DNA from: Caviibacterium pharyngocola
GTDB taxonomy: Bacteria > Pseudomonadota > Gammaproteobacteria > Enterobacterales > Pasteurellaceae
Direction of reading: 5' to 3'
Assembly (NCBI RefSeq): GCF_002795405.1
Contig: NZ_PHGZ01000013.1
Location: 313,988-377,987 of the forward strand
DNA: 64,000 nucleotides
The notes under the pieces are model-generated. The model did no database searches. It was given only the letters and a program-made list of their open reading frames with translations, and was not told the DNA's origin. A program made the translations under genes and the position numbers. This document shows positions 44,086 to 51,459 of this stretch, in pieces; position 1 is the stretch's first letter, and the number at the start of each line of letters is the position of its first letter.

Positions 44086-44511
44086 CTATTTCAATACTAA
44101 AATCGGCTTATTGCCGTAGCGCGCGACTTTCACCGTGTTGCTGCTTAAGCCTTTGGAATTCGGTTGGCTGCTTGCCAACATTACGATAAGATCCACTGCT
44201 TTTTCTTCCGCAATACGATTGATTTCTTCATAAATCGTGCCGTGCGCAACGATATGTTGAACTTTCGAACCTTCGGGAAAGGCGCGTTGGGTGAAATCGT
44301 GCAAGGCTTTATTCGCTTCGACAATCACGGATTTATCGAAATTTTTCGGTAAAAACGCCGAAACGAAACTGTCGTCAATGGGTTCGATAATCGTCACGAC
44401 GCGGTAAATGGCGTCAGGATTATGATTGGTCAGTTTTAATGCCGTATCCACGACATACTGCGCGCTGTCCAAATTGCTTAGGTCAATAGCGATAAGTAGT
44501 TTGTTATACAT
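44086..44511 (-). CDS. Universal stress protein A family, TRAP-associated
   Basis: A 141-residue UspA-fold nucleotide-binding protein. It has the N-terminal KLLIAIDLS strand and a C-terminal SNTVKVARYGNKPILVLK, though the usual G-2x-G-9x-G(S/T) ATP loop is only partly kept. It lies 59 bp downstream of the TRAP permease on the same strand. Small Usp proteins are often encoded with TRAP transporters (TeaD in the ectoine system is one example), where they modulate transport. A regulatory role here is inferred. Confidence 0.85.
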   Translation of the reverse strand: MYNKLLIAIDLSNLDSAQYVVDTALKLTNHNPDAIYRVVTIIEPIDDSFVSAFLPKNFDKSVIVEANKALHDFTQRAFPEGSKVQHIVAHGTIYEEINRIAEEKAVDLIVMLASSQPNSKGLSSNTVKVARYGNKPILVLK

Positions 44512-44570
44512 AAGTTATCCTTTTGGCAGAATATTCACCGCACTTTCGTTTAAAAGCGCGGTGCGTTTTT

Positions 44571-47207
44571 TTATAGTTTTTTTGCCCGACGACGTTGATT
44601 CCAGCCGAGTGCGAAAATCATCAGCAAGCCGGGAACGAACATCCATTCTTTCGGGATAGAAACTAACGGTAACGACACGTCTAAAACGGTTTGATCCCAG
44701 TTCAAGCCGGCTTTTGCCGCCGGAGAATCCACCTCGACCATATCGATGATCACTTTATTGGTTTGAACGCCGTTAAGTTCGATTTTCTCTTGCGTATCCA
44801 ATAGTGTTAAGCCTAAAGCTTTTAAACGTTCTTCGCCGTCGGCGCCTTCCGGTACGCTAAGTTGCGAATAAAATTCGATTTCTTTACCGTAAGGATTAAT
44901 GCCGGAAACTTTCAGGGTAATATTTTTTCCCGGTTCGGTTTTTTCCAATTCTTGCACCAAATACATCGGTTCGATATGGTGAGAAGTCGGTGAAACGTAT
45001 TCCATAAAGAATCCCGGACGGAAAATCATAAAGGCGGCAAAAATTAAGGCAATGGTTTCCCACCACTTATTTTTGACGAAGAAATGATTCATTGTCGCCG
45101 CGGTAAACGCCAATATGGCGATCGTCGAGGCAACGGCGACAAGAATGCCTTTTGCCCAGCCGACATCAATTAGTAATAAATCAGTATTGAAGATAAACAA
45201 GAATGGCAAAATCGCGGTTCTTAAGCTATAAAAGAAGGCGACGATACCGGTTTTGATCGGATTTCCGCCAGACACCGCAGCGGCGGCGAAAGAAGCGAGA
45301 CCCACCGGCGGTGTAACGTCCGCCATAATACCGAAATAGAATACAAATAAATGCACGGCGACAAGCGGTACGATTAAGCCGTTTTGTTTACCGACCTCCA
45401 CAATCACCAACGCCATTAATGATGACACGACAATATAGTTTGCGGTAGTCGGTAATCCCATTCCGAGAATCAAACTGAAAATGGCGACAAGGATTAACAT
45501 TAACACAATGTTACCCATCGAAAGCACTTCGATAATGCCGGAAAGTTGCACGCCGAAACCGGTTAATGAAACAACGCCGACGATAATGCCCGCAGTTGCC
45601 GTAGCGATACCGATACCGATCATATTTCTCGCGCCGGTTTCCAACCCGTCGATAAGCGCGTGAACGCCCTCGGTAAATTGCTGTTTGGTGACCGATTCTT
45701 TGCGGAAATAGCTTAATAACGGACGTTGTGTGATCAAAATCACGGCTAATGCGACGGTTCCCCAGAAGGCGGAAAGTCCCGGTGAAAGCATTTCCACCAT
45801 CAAACACCAGATCAAGATCACCACCGGAATTAAGAAATGCAAACCGGCGTTGACGGTCGGTTTTGCCGAAGGCAATTTCACCACCGGTGCATTCGGATCA
45901 TCCACTTCTAAATCCGGAAATTTTGCGACACGGCGAATCAGCAATAAATAAATTACGGCGAGAATCGCACAAACAATGGCGAAGGCGTGGTTCGGCGCGA
46001 CGGTTTTAATCCAACCGAGGGAAATATGCACGACGGCGACCAAACCGATAATCACCAAAATCGAGGTCACGATTTTTAACAGGAATATCAATAACGGACT
46101 CGGCGGATCGGTGCGCGGCAAGCCTTGAAGATCGAGTTTCAACGCTTCCAAATGTACGATATAGACCAACGCGATATAAGAAATTAACGCCGGTAATGCC
46201 GCGTGGGTGATTAATTGGCTATACGGCATATTGATATATTCGATCATCAAGAATGCAGCAGCCCCCATCACCGGCGGCATAATTTGACCGTTGACCGACG
46301 ATGCCACTTCAACGGCACCGGCTTTTTCCGCCGAAAAACCGACACGTTTCATCATCGGGATCGTAAAGGTTCCGGTCGTCACCACGTTAGCGATGGAGGA
46401 GCCGGAAATCAAACCGGTTAAGCCGGAAGAAACTACCGCGGCTTTCGCCGGACCGCCGCGTAAATGACCCAAATAAGCGAAAGCGGTTTTAATGAAATAG
46501 TTGCCCGCACCGGCTTTGTCTAATAAAGCGCCGAATAACACAAAGAGGAAAACGTATTTTGTCGAAACGCCCAGCGCTACGCCAAATACACCTTCGGTAG
46601 TCACCCATTGTTGGTTGATAATTTGTGAAAGAGATCCGGAACGGTGGCTGATAATCCAATTCGTCGGCAAATATTGACCGAAATAGTTATACAACAAAAA
46701 TACGGAGGCGATAATGACCAAAGGCAAACCCAAACTGCGGCGGCAGGCTTCAAGCAATAATAATACGCCCAAGCAACCGGCAATAATATCCTGCATATTC
46801 GGTGCGCCGAAACGTGTCACCAAACCTTGGTAGAAAAAGATATAGTACGCGCCTAAAAATGCACCCAGAATAGCGAAAACCCAGTCGTGATAAGGCACGC
46901 GATGTTTCGGAGAGGTCGCAAATGCAGGAAAAGCGAGATAGGCTAAAAACAATGCGAACGCCAAATGAATGGAACGCGCTTTAGTGTCGTCAACCACCAC
47001 ATTTAACTCCCAGTCCCAGCTTCTTAATACTTCTTGCAGCCAAAACGGAAAAGGCGAGGTGTAGTAAAGTTGGAAAATCGACCAAAAAATGGCGGTCACA
47101 ATAATTAATTTTTTGGTAAAACCGCTAGGATTACGTCCGCCCGAATCATTTGAGGCGACCATATCCTGTAAATCATCATAATCGAGCGGTTTGGATTTGT
47201 CGGACAT
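44571..47207 (-). CDS. TRAP transporter fused 4TM/12TM permease (DctQM type)
   Basis: An 878-residue inner-membrane permease in which the small DctQ-like and large DctM-like subunits are fused, as is usual for TAXI-type TRAP systems. Many transmembrane helices are visible, with the DctM-like GLTGLISGSSIANVVTTGTF near residue 255 and ILGMGLPTTANYIVVSSL near 572. The C-terminal about 130 residues form a soluble region resembling DUF3394, with a PDZ-like stretch (VDSPAAKAGLNWDQTVLDV), before a last helix. The substrate is unknown. The binding protein is encoded just upstream. Confidence 0.93.
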   Translation of the reverse strand: MSDKSKPLDYDDLQDMVASNDSGGRNPSGFTKKLIIVTAIFWSIFQLYYTSPFPFWLQEVLRSWDWELNVVVDDTKARSIHLAFALFLAYLAFPAFATSPKHRVPYHDWVFAILGAFLGAYYIFFYQGLVTRFGAPNMQDIIAGCLGVLLLLEACRRSLGLPLVIIASVFLLYNYFGQYLPTNWIISHRSGSLSQIINQQWVTTEGVFGVALGVSTKYVFLFVLFGALLDKAGAGNYFIKTAFAYLGHLRGGPAKAAVVSSGLTGLISGSSIANVVTTGTFTIPMMKRVGFSAEKAGAVEVASSVNGQIMPPVMGAAAFLMIEYINMPYSQLITHAALPALISYIALVYIVHLEALKLDLQGLPRTDPPSPLLIFLLKIVTSILVIIGLVAVVHISLGWIKTVAPNHAFAIVCAILAVIYLLLIRRVAKFPDLEVDDPNAPVVKLPSAKPTVNAGLHFLIPVVILIWCLMVEMLSPGLSAFWGTVALAVILITQRPLLSYFRKESVTKQQFTEGVHALIDGLETGARNMIGIGIATATAGIIVGVVSLTGFGVQLSGIIEVLSMGNIVLMLILVAIFSLILGMGLPTTANYIVVSSLMALVIVEVGKQNGLIVPLVAVHLFVFYFGIMADVTPPVGLASFAAAAVSGGNPIKTGIVAFFYSLRTAILPFLFIFNTDLLLIDVGWAKGILVAVASTIAILAFTAATMNHFFVKNKWWETIALIFAAFMIFRPGFFMEYVSPTSHHIEPMYLVQELEKTEPGKNITLKVSGINPYGKEIEFYSQLSVPEGADGEERLKALGLTLLDTQEKIELNGVQTNKVIIDMVEVDSPAAKAGLNWDQTVLDVSLPLVSIPKEWMFVPGLLMIFALGWNQRRRAKKL

Positions 47208-47257
47208 AAGTTCTCCCGAAAAATAATAGCAATAAAATCGTGAACGATTAAAAACGG

Positions 47258-47279
47258 AAAAAGGCAGGGAAACCCTGCC
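47258..47279 (-). terminator. Intercistronic hairpin between TAXI protein and permease genes
   Basis: GGCAGGG (47263-47269) and CCCTGCC (47273-47279) around AAA. Read on the minus strand this is followed by TTTTTCC. It probably acts as a partial terminator or 3' stabiliser, giving more binding protein than permease. Confidence 0.65.
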
Positions 47280-47295
47280 CTAAACGGATGACGAA

Positions 47296-48258
47296 TTATT
47301 GAATCCAACCGCGTTCTTTATAATAGCGCACCGCACCGTCGTGCAATGGCGCGGAAAGCGCGTTTTTGATCATTTCTTCTTCTTTCAAATTATTAAATGC
47401 CGGATGCAATTTTTTGAAGCGTTCGAAATTGTCAAATACGGCTTTTACTACGGCATAAACGCGATCATCGTCAACATCGGCGGAAGTGACCAATGTGGCA
47501 TACACACCGAAGGTATCCACCGGATTATCCGTACCTGTATATAATCCGCCCGGAATTTGCGCTTTGGCATAATACGGATTATCCGCCACTAATTTATCGA
47601 TTTCAGGTCCAGTGATCGGAACAAGATGAGCCGCACAGGCCGCTGCCGCTTCTTTTAACGCACCGTTCGGGTGACCGACGTTATAAGTAATGGCGTCTAA
47701 GTTGTTATCGCACATTACGGACGCCATTTCCGCCGGTTTAAGTTCGGAAGCGACTTTAAATTCTTTATCCGTCCAGCCTTTTGCCGCTAAAATCACGTTC
47801 ATTGTCGCACGCGTGCCGGAACCCGGATCGCCCACGTTTACGCGTTTGCCTTTCAAGTCGTCGAAGGTTTTAATGCCGGAATCATCGCGCGCCATTAAAG
47901 TGAAAGGTTCCGGATGAATAGAGAATACGGCGCGTAATTTGTCGTTTTTCTTACCTTCGAAAGAACTGGTGCCGTTATAAGCGTGATATTGCCAGTCCGA
48001 TTGCGCGATACCCATTTCCATTTGATTTGCCGCAATCGCATTTAAGTTGGCGACGGAAGCTCCGGTTGAAGGTGCGTTACATTTAATTTGCGTTTTTGCG
48101 GTGTCGCGATTCACTAATTGGCAAATGGATTGACCCACCACATAGTAAACGCCGGTTTGACCGCCGGTGCCGATAGTGACGAATTTATCTTCCGCTTGAA
48201 CGGAAAAAGAAGCCGCTGCGATACCGGCAATCATTGAGAGTTTTAGTAGTTTTTTCAT
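47296..48258 (-). CDS. TAXI-family TRAP transporter solute-binding protein
   Basis: A 320-residue periplasmic binding protein. The signal peptide ends at VQA (about residue 22), and the mature domain begins with EDKFVTIGTGGQTGVYYVVG, the typical TAXI N-terminal motif (glycine-rich ligand loop). The later segment GDPGSGTRATMNVIL is also characteristic. Known TAXI proteins bind small carboxylates or glutamate-like compounds, but the ligand cannot be read from sequence here. It is the first gene of a three-gene unit with permease and Usp protein. Confidence 0.93.
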   Translation of the reverse strand: MKKLLKLSMIAGIAAASFSVQAEDKFVTIGTGGQTGVYYVVGQSICQLVNRDTAKTQIKCNAPSTGASVANLNAIAANQMEMGIAQSDWQYHAYNGTSSFEGKKNDKLRAVFSIHPEPFTLMARDDSGIKTFDDLKGKRVNVGDPGSGTRATMNVILAAKGWTDKEFKVASELKPAEMASVMCDNNLDAITYNVGHPNGALKEAAAACAAHLVPITGPEIDKLVADNPYYAKAQIPGGLYTGTDNPVDTFGVYATLVTSADVDDDRVYAVVKAVFDNFERFKKLHPAFNNLKEEEMIKNALSAPLHDGAVRYYKERGWIQ

Positions 48259-48398
48259 ATTATTACTCCTCTTGAATAGGGGATTGTATAAGGATGTTGT
48301 GTCGTCAAAAATTCTTTACGAACGAAGTAAAGATATACAGTAGAAAAGTTTTCCTTGCAATCTATTTTTAACCAAAACCTCACATTCTTTTCAATACA

Positions 48399-49013
48399 TT
48401 AAGGATTCAGGCAATAAATCCCGTCGATTTTGTCGTTTATTAATTTCAGTTGCCAAATCGCCGTATTTTTCATCGGTAAGTTCGGTTGAAATTGACGGAA
48501 TTTTTGCATATCTTCGCCGGATTCGGCGGAAAAACCCAATAAACGCCAAACCAATAAGGCAATCCAAATACCGTGACCGAAGCACAACGTATCAGCAGCA
48601 AAATCGGGCGCCGCCGCAAGAAATTGATCGATTCGGCGATTAAATTGCGCAAATGAATCCGTCTCTTCGGCAAGACGCAAATCGGGATTGGCTTGCGACC
48701 AAAAGGATTGCACCAAAGGTTGACGTTGTTGTCCTGTTAAGCCTTCGATCATTGCCAGCGGTAAATATGAAAACTCGTTCAAGCAGGGTAAAACTTCCGT
48801 ATTCACCTGCCAATGGGCGCAATAAGGTTGTGCGGTTTGTTGAGTTCTGAGAAATTCGGAGGTGTAAACTTTAGCGGACGGCGGCAGTCGGGCGACAAGT
48901 TCTTGCGCCTGTCGTTGCCCTTTTTCGCTTAGCGGAATCGCCGAATCCGCGAGCGCTTGACCGCCCGCATTGGCGAAACTTTCTGCGTGACGAATAAGAT
49001 AAATATGTTTCAT
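48399..49013 (-). CDS. Histidine phosphatase (phosphoglycerate-mutase-like) family protein
   Basis: A 204-residue protein with the N-terminal catalytic RHG-type motif IYLIRHAESFAN (phosphorylated His at about residue 8) and a second conserved His in CFGHGIWIAL. The PLSEKGQRQAQEL and YTSEFLRTQQTA segments are typical. The family includes phosphoglycerate mutases, SixA and other phosphatases. The substrate is unknown, and the neighbours give no clear hint. Confidence 0.86.
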   Translation of the reverse strand: MKHIYLIRHAESFANAGGQALADSAIPLSEKGQRQAQELVARLPPSAKVYTSEFLRTQQTAQPYCAHWQVNTEVLPCLNEFSYLPLAMIEGLTGQQRQPLVQSFWSQANPDLRLAEETDSFAQFNRRIDQFLAAAPDFAADTLCFGHGIWIALLVWRLLGFSAESGEDMQKFRQFQPNLPMKNTAIWQLKLINDKIDGIYCLNP

Positions 49014-49110
49014 TATTGGTACCTTTTTTATGGAATGTGCGGAACTAATTATTATTCCGAGAGTCTTATGCTTCGGTTTTAACTTAATTTTAAACGACTA
49101 AGGAGCTTAT

Positions 49111-49752
49111 ATGAAATTTTTAAAATCAATTCTAGCCTTAAGTATGGCAGTTGCAATTTCCGGCGGCGCATTGGCGGCGGAAAATCCGTTAACCGGCATT
49201 AAAGACAGCGTAAAAACAAGCGCACAAACAATGAAACAAGAAACCGTAAGCGGCGCGAAAAGCGTGTTAAGCGAAAAAGCGACTACGGCAAAAACAACCG
49301 CAACGGATAAAATGATCTCTGCGAAAGATAGCGCAACCAGCGTGAAAAAAGCGGCAACGGATAAAGCGACTTCCGTAAAAGACAGCGCAACAAAATCCGT
49401 GACGGAAAAAATGACGTCGGCAAAAGATCAGGCGACGACGGCGAAAACCGCGGCAAAAGAGAAGGTCACATCAATGAAAGACAGCGCGACAAGCGCGAAA
49501 AAAGCGGCGACGGATAAAGTCGATTCGATGAAGGATTCCGTGAAATCCGTGGCAAATTCGCAAAAAGTGAATATTAACAAAGCGGACGCGACAACCTTGC
49601 AAAGTTTGTCCGGCATCGGTGAGGCGAAAGCCAAAGCGATTATCGATTACCGTAACAAAGTGGGCAAAATCAAATCTGCGGCGGAATTATTGAATATTTC
49701 CGGTATCGGCGAAAGCACGATTGAAAAAATCGCGCCTTATTTGAGCTTTTAA
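49111..49752 (+). CDS. comE1: ComE1/ComEA-like helix-hairpin-helix protein with repeat-rich stalk
   Basis: A 213-residue exported protein. After a signal peptide (residues 1-22) comes a low-complexity helical region (about 30-150) of imperfect 11- to 14-residue repeats such as KDSATSVKKAATDK. These are rich in Lys, Ala, Ser and Thr, like LEA-type amphipathic repeats. The C-terminal about 60 residues are a double helix-hairpin-helix of the ComEA type (VNINKADATTLQSLSGIG, then NISGIGESTIEKI). ComE1 proteins bind incoming DNA in the periplasm during transformation; the Pasteurella multocida homologue also binds fibronectin. Typical ComE1 proteins are about 110 aa and lack the long stalk. Confidence 0.85.
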   Translation: MKFLKSILALSMAVAISGGALAAENPLTGIKDSVKTSAQTMKQETVSGAKSVLSEKATTAKTTATDKMISAKDSATSVKKAATDKATSVKDSATKSVTEKMTSAKDQATTAKTAAKEKVTSMKDSATSAKKAATDKVDSMKDSVKSVANSQKVNINKADATTLQSLSGIGEAKAKAIIDYRNKVGKIKSAAELLNISGIGESTIEKIAPYLSF

Positions 49753-49774
49753 TTCGGGCTGAAAATTTAAAAAG

Positions 49775-49827
49775 AAAAACGACCGCACTTGAATCCGTCG
49801 GAAAAAAGTGCGGTCGTTTTTTTATAT
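49775..49827. terminator. Bidirectional terminator with paired uptake signals, comE1/gltA
   Basis: Sixteen-base arms (49775-49790 and 49806-49821) contain the uptake core in opposite orientations (GACCGCACTT and AAGTGCGGTC) and end in A and T runs on either side. It serves both converging genes. Confidence 0.92.
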
Positions 49828-49830
49828 TTT

Positions 49831-51117
49831 TTAATCTTTATCCATCGGCTCGAACGGACGTTCCGTATGACCGGTGTAAAGCTGACGCGGACGCACGATC
49901 TTCATATTGCCCGGTTTGAACATTTCTTTCCAATGGGCGATCCAACCGACGGTACGCGCCATTGCGAAAATTACCGTAAACATTGATTTCGGAATACCGA
50001 TAGCTTTCAAGATAATACCGGAATAGAAATCGACGTTCGGATAAAGTTTGTGTTCGATAAAGTACGGATCGCTTAAGGCAATGCGCTCCAATTCCATCGC
50101 CACATCGAACAACGGATTGTCGATATTCAATTCTTTTAACACTTCGTGGCAAGTTTTGCGCATTACTTTCGCACGCGGATCGTAATTTTTATACACGCGA
50201 TGACCGAATCCCATTAAACGGAACGGATCATTTTTATCTTTCGCGCGCGCAATATATTCCGGAATACGATCGACAGTGCCGATTTCTTCCAACATATTAA
50301 TACAGGCTTCGTTCGCCCCGCCGTGCGCCGGCCCCCAAAGGGAAGCGATACCCGCTGCGATACAAGCAAACGGATTCGCGCCGGAGGACGCCGCAGTTCG
50401 TACCGTTGAAGTGGATGCGTTTTGTTCGTGATCGGCGTGCAGAATAAAAATTCTATCCATCGCGCGTTCCAATACCGGATTCACTTCATAAGGTTCGCAA
50501 GGTGTTGCAAACATCATATGCAAGAAATTGCCGGAATAAGACAATTTGTTGAGCGGGAACATAAACGGCTGACCGATAGAATATTTATAACACATCGCCG
50601 CCAAAGTCGGCATTTTCGCCAACAGACGAATCGCGGTTAATTCGCGGTGTTGAATGTTATTAATGTCTAAAGAATCGTGATAGAACGCCGCCAGCGCACC
50701 GCTTACCCCGCACATAATCGCCATCGGGTGAGAGTCTCGACGGAAACCGTGGAAGAAACGCGAGATTTGTTCGTGCACTAAGGTGTGTTTGCGAACAAGT
50801 TGAATAAATTCTTTGTATTCCTGCTGTGTCGGGCGTTCGCCGAACAACAATAAATGCGCGACTTCCAAATAGTCGGCATTTTGCGCTAAATCGGCAATCG
50901 GGTAGCCGCGATGCAATAAAATGCCTTCGTCGCCGTCAATATAGGTAATTTCCGAGACGCAAGACGCCGTGGACATAAAACCGGGATCGAAGGTAAAAAG
51001 TTTATTTTTTACCAAAGGTTGTACATCGACCGCGTCATAACCCAAGGTTCCCTGACGAACAGGGAGTTCGAGTTCACGACCGTCGCTTAACGAGAGTTTT
51101 GCGGTTAATTCAGTCAT
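49831..51117 (-). CDS. gltA: Citrate synthase (type II, NADH-sensitive type)
   Basis: Condenses oxaloacetate and acetyl-CoA, the entry step of the TCA cycle. The 428 residues match E. coli GltA (427). Active-site regions are visible: [17 protein letters not shown] with the first catalytic His, [11 protein letters not shown] with the second, and [15 protein letters not shown] with substrate-binding residues followed by the catalytic Asp region. It is divergent from sucA, with about 340 bp between that carries ArcA-like and CRP-like sites. Confidence 0.97.
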   Translation of the reverse strand: MTELTAKLSLSDGRELELPVRQGTLGYDAVDVQPLVKNKLFTFDPGFMSTASCVSEITYIDGDEGILLHRGYPIADLAQNADYLEVAHLLLFGERPTQQEYKEFIQLVRKHTLVHEQISRFFHGFRRDSHPMAIMCGVSGALAAFYHDSLDINNIQHRELTAIRLLAKMPTLAAMCYKYSIGQPFMFPLNKLSYSGNFLHMMFATPCEPYEVNPVLERAMDRIFILHADHEQNASTSTVRTAASSGANPFACIAAGIASLWGPAHGGANEACINMLEEIGTVDRIPEYIARAKDKNDPFRLMGFGHRVYKNYDPRAKVMRKTCHEVLKELNIDNPLFDVAMELERIALSDPYFIEHKLYPNVDFYSGIILKAIGIPKSMFTVIFAMARTVGWIAHWKEMFKPGNMKIVRPRQLYTGHTERPFEPMDKD

Positions 51118-51230
51118 AGAGATAGTCCTTCTGAGTTTTAAATATTGTGTTTGTATTCGGTTTATTTTTTATAGTGCTGTCAATATAACCTGTTATTTCT
51201 TTGCTGTCTTTATAAATTTGCAAAAAATTT

Positions 51231-51246
51231 TGTTAAAAAAATGTTA
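51231..51246. promoter_or_regulatory. Candidate ArcA box (gltA-proximal)
   Basis: Two TGTTA elements spaced 11 bases apart (51231-51235 and 51242-51246), the direct-repeat pattern recognised by the anaerobic regulator ArcA. It lies 114 bases upstream of the gltA ATG. Confidence 0.55.
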
Positions 51247-51254
51247 TTTTTTAA

Positions 51255-51276
51255 AAATGCGAGGCAGATCAAAAAA
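51255..51276. promoter_or_regulatory. Candidate CRP site between gltA and sucA
   Basis: AAATGCGA and AGATCA half-sites with the spacing of the CRP consensus (TGTGA-N6-TCACA; here TGCGA-N6-TCAAA, one mismatch per half, with matching A-rich flank). It is placed between the two ArcA-like repeats. Confidence 0.5.
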
Positions 51277-51285
51277 CAAGAAAAT

Positions 51286-51301
51286 TGTTAATTGTTTGTT
51301 A
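51286..51301. promoter_or_regulatory. Candidate ArcA box (sucA side)
   Basis: Two TGTTA elements 11 bases apart (51286-51290 and 51297-51301) followed by ATTAATTG, close to the ArcA consensus of tandem GTTAAT-like repeats. Confidence 0.58.
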
Positions 51302-51394
51302 ATTAATTGTATTGATTCTTGTGCGCATTTGTTCTTTAATTATTCGAGTGACTATTGAATGAAAAACAGAACGTGTGAATTACGCAATCCTATG

Positions 51395-51400
51395 TATAAT
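51395..51400 (+). promoter_or_regulatory. sucA -10 element
   Basis: A perfect TATAAT 60 bases upstream of the sucA start. No good -35 is seen at 17 bases, which fits an activator-dependent promoter. A TGTGAA sequence at 51375-51380 lies about where a -35 would be. Confidence 0.5.
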
Positions 51401-51459
51401 AGAATCGTATTAGGTTAGGCACTTTTTATACCAATCAAATATCAAATCAGGTGGTCGCA

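Noticed and set aside
48313-48333. Inverted repeat TCTTTAC/GTAAAGA upstream of the TAXI gene
   Set aside because: Seven-base AT-rich arms in an AT-rich spacer are too weak to call an operator without conservation.
49014-49110. Competence-type CRP-S site expected upstream of the comE1-like gene
   Set aside because: No TGCGA-N6-TCGCA pattern is visible between the phosphatase and comE1 starts, so I do not claim Sxy/CRP control.
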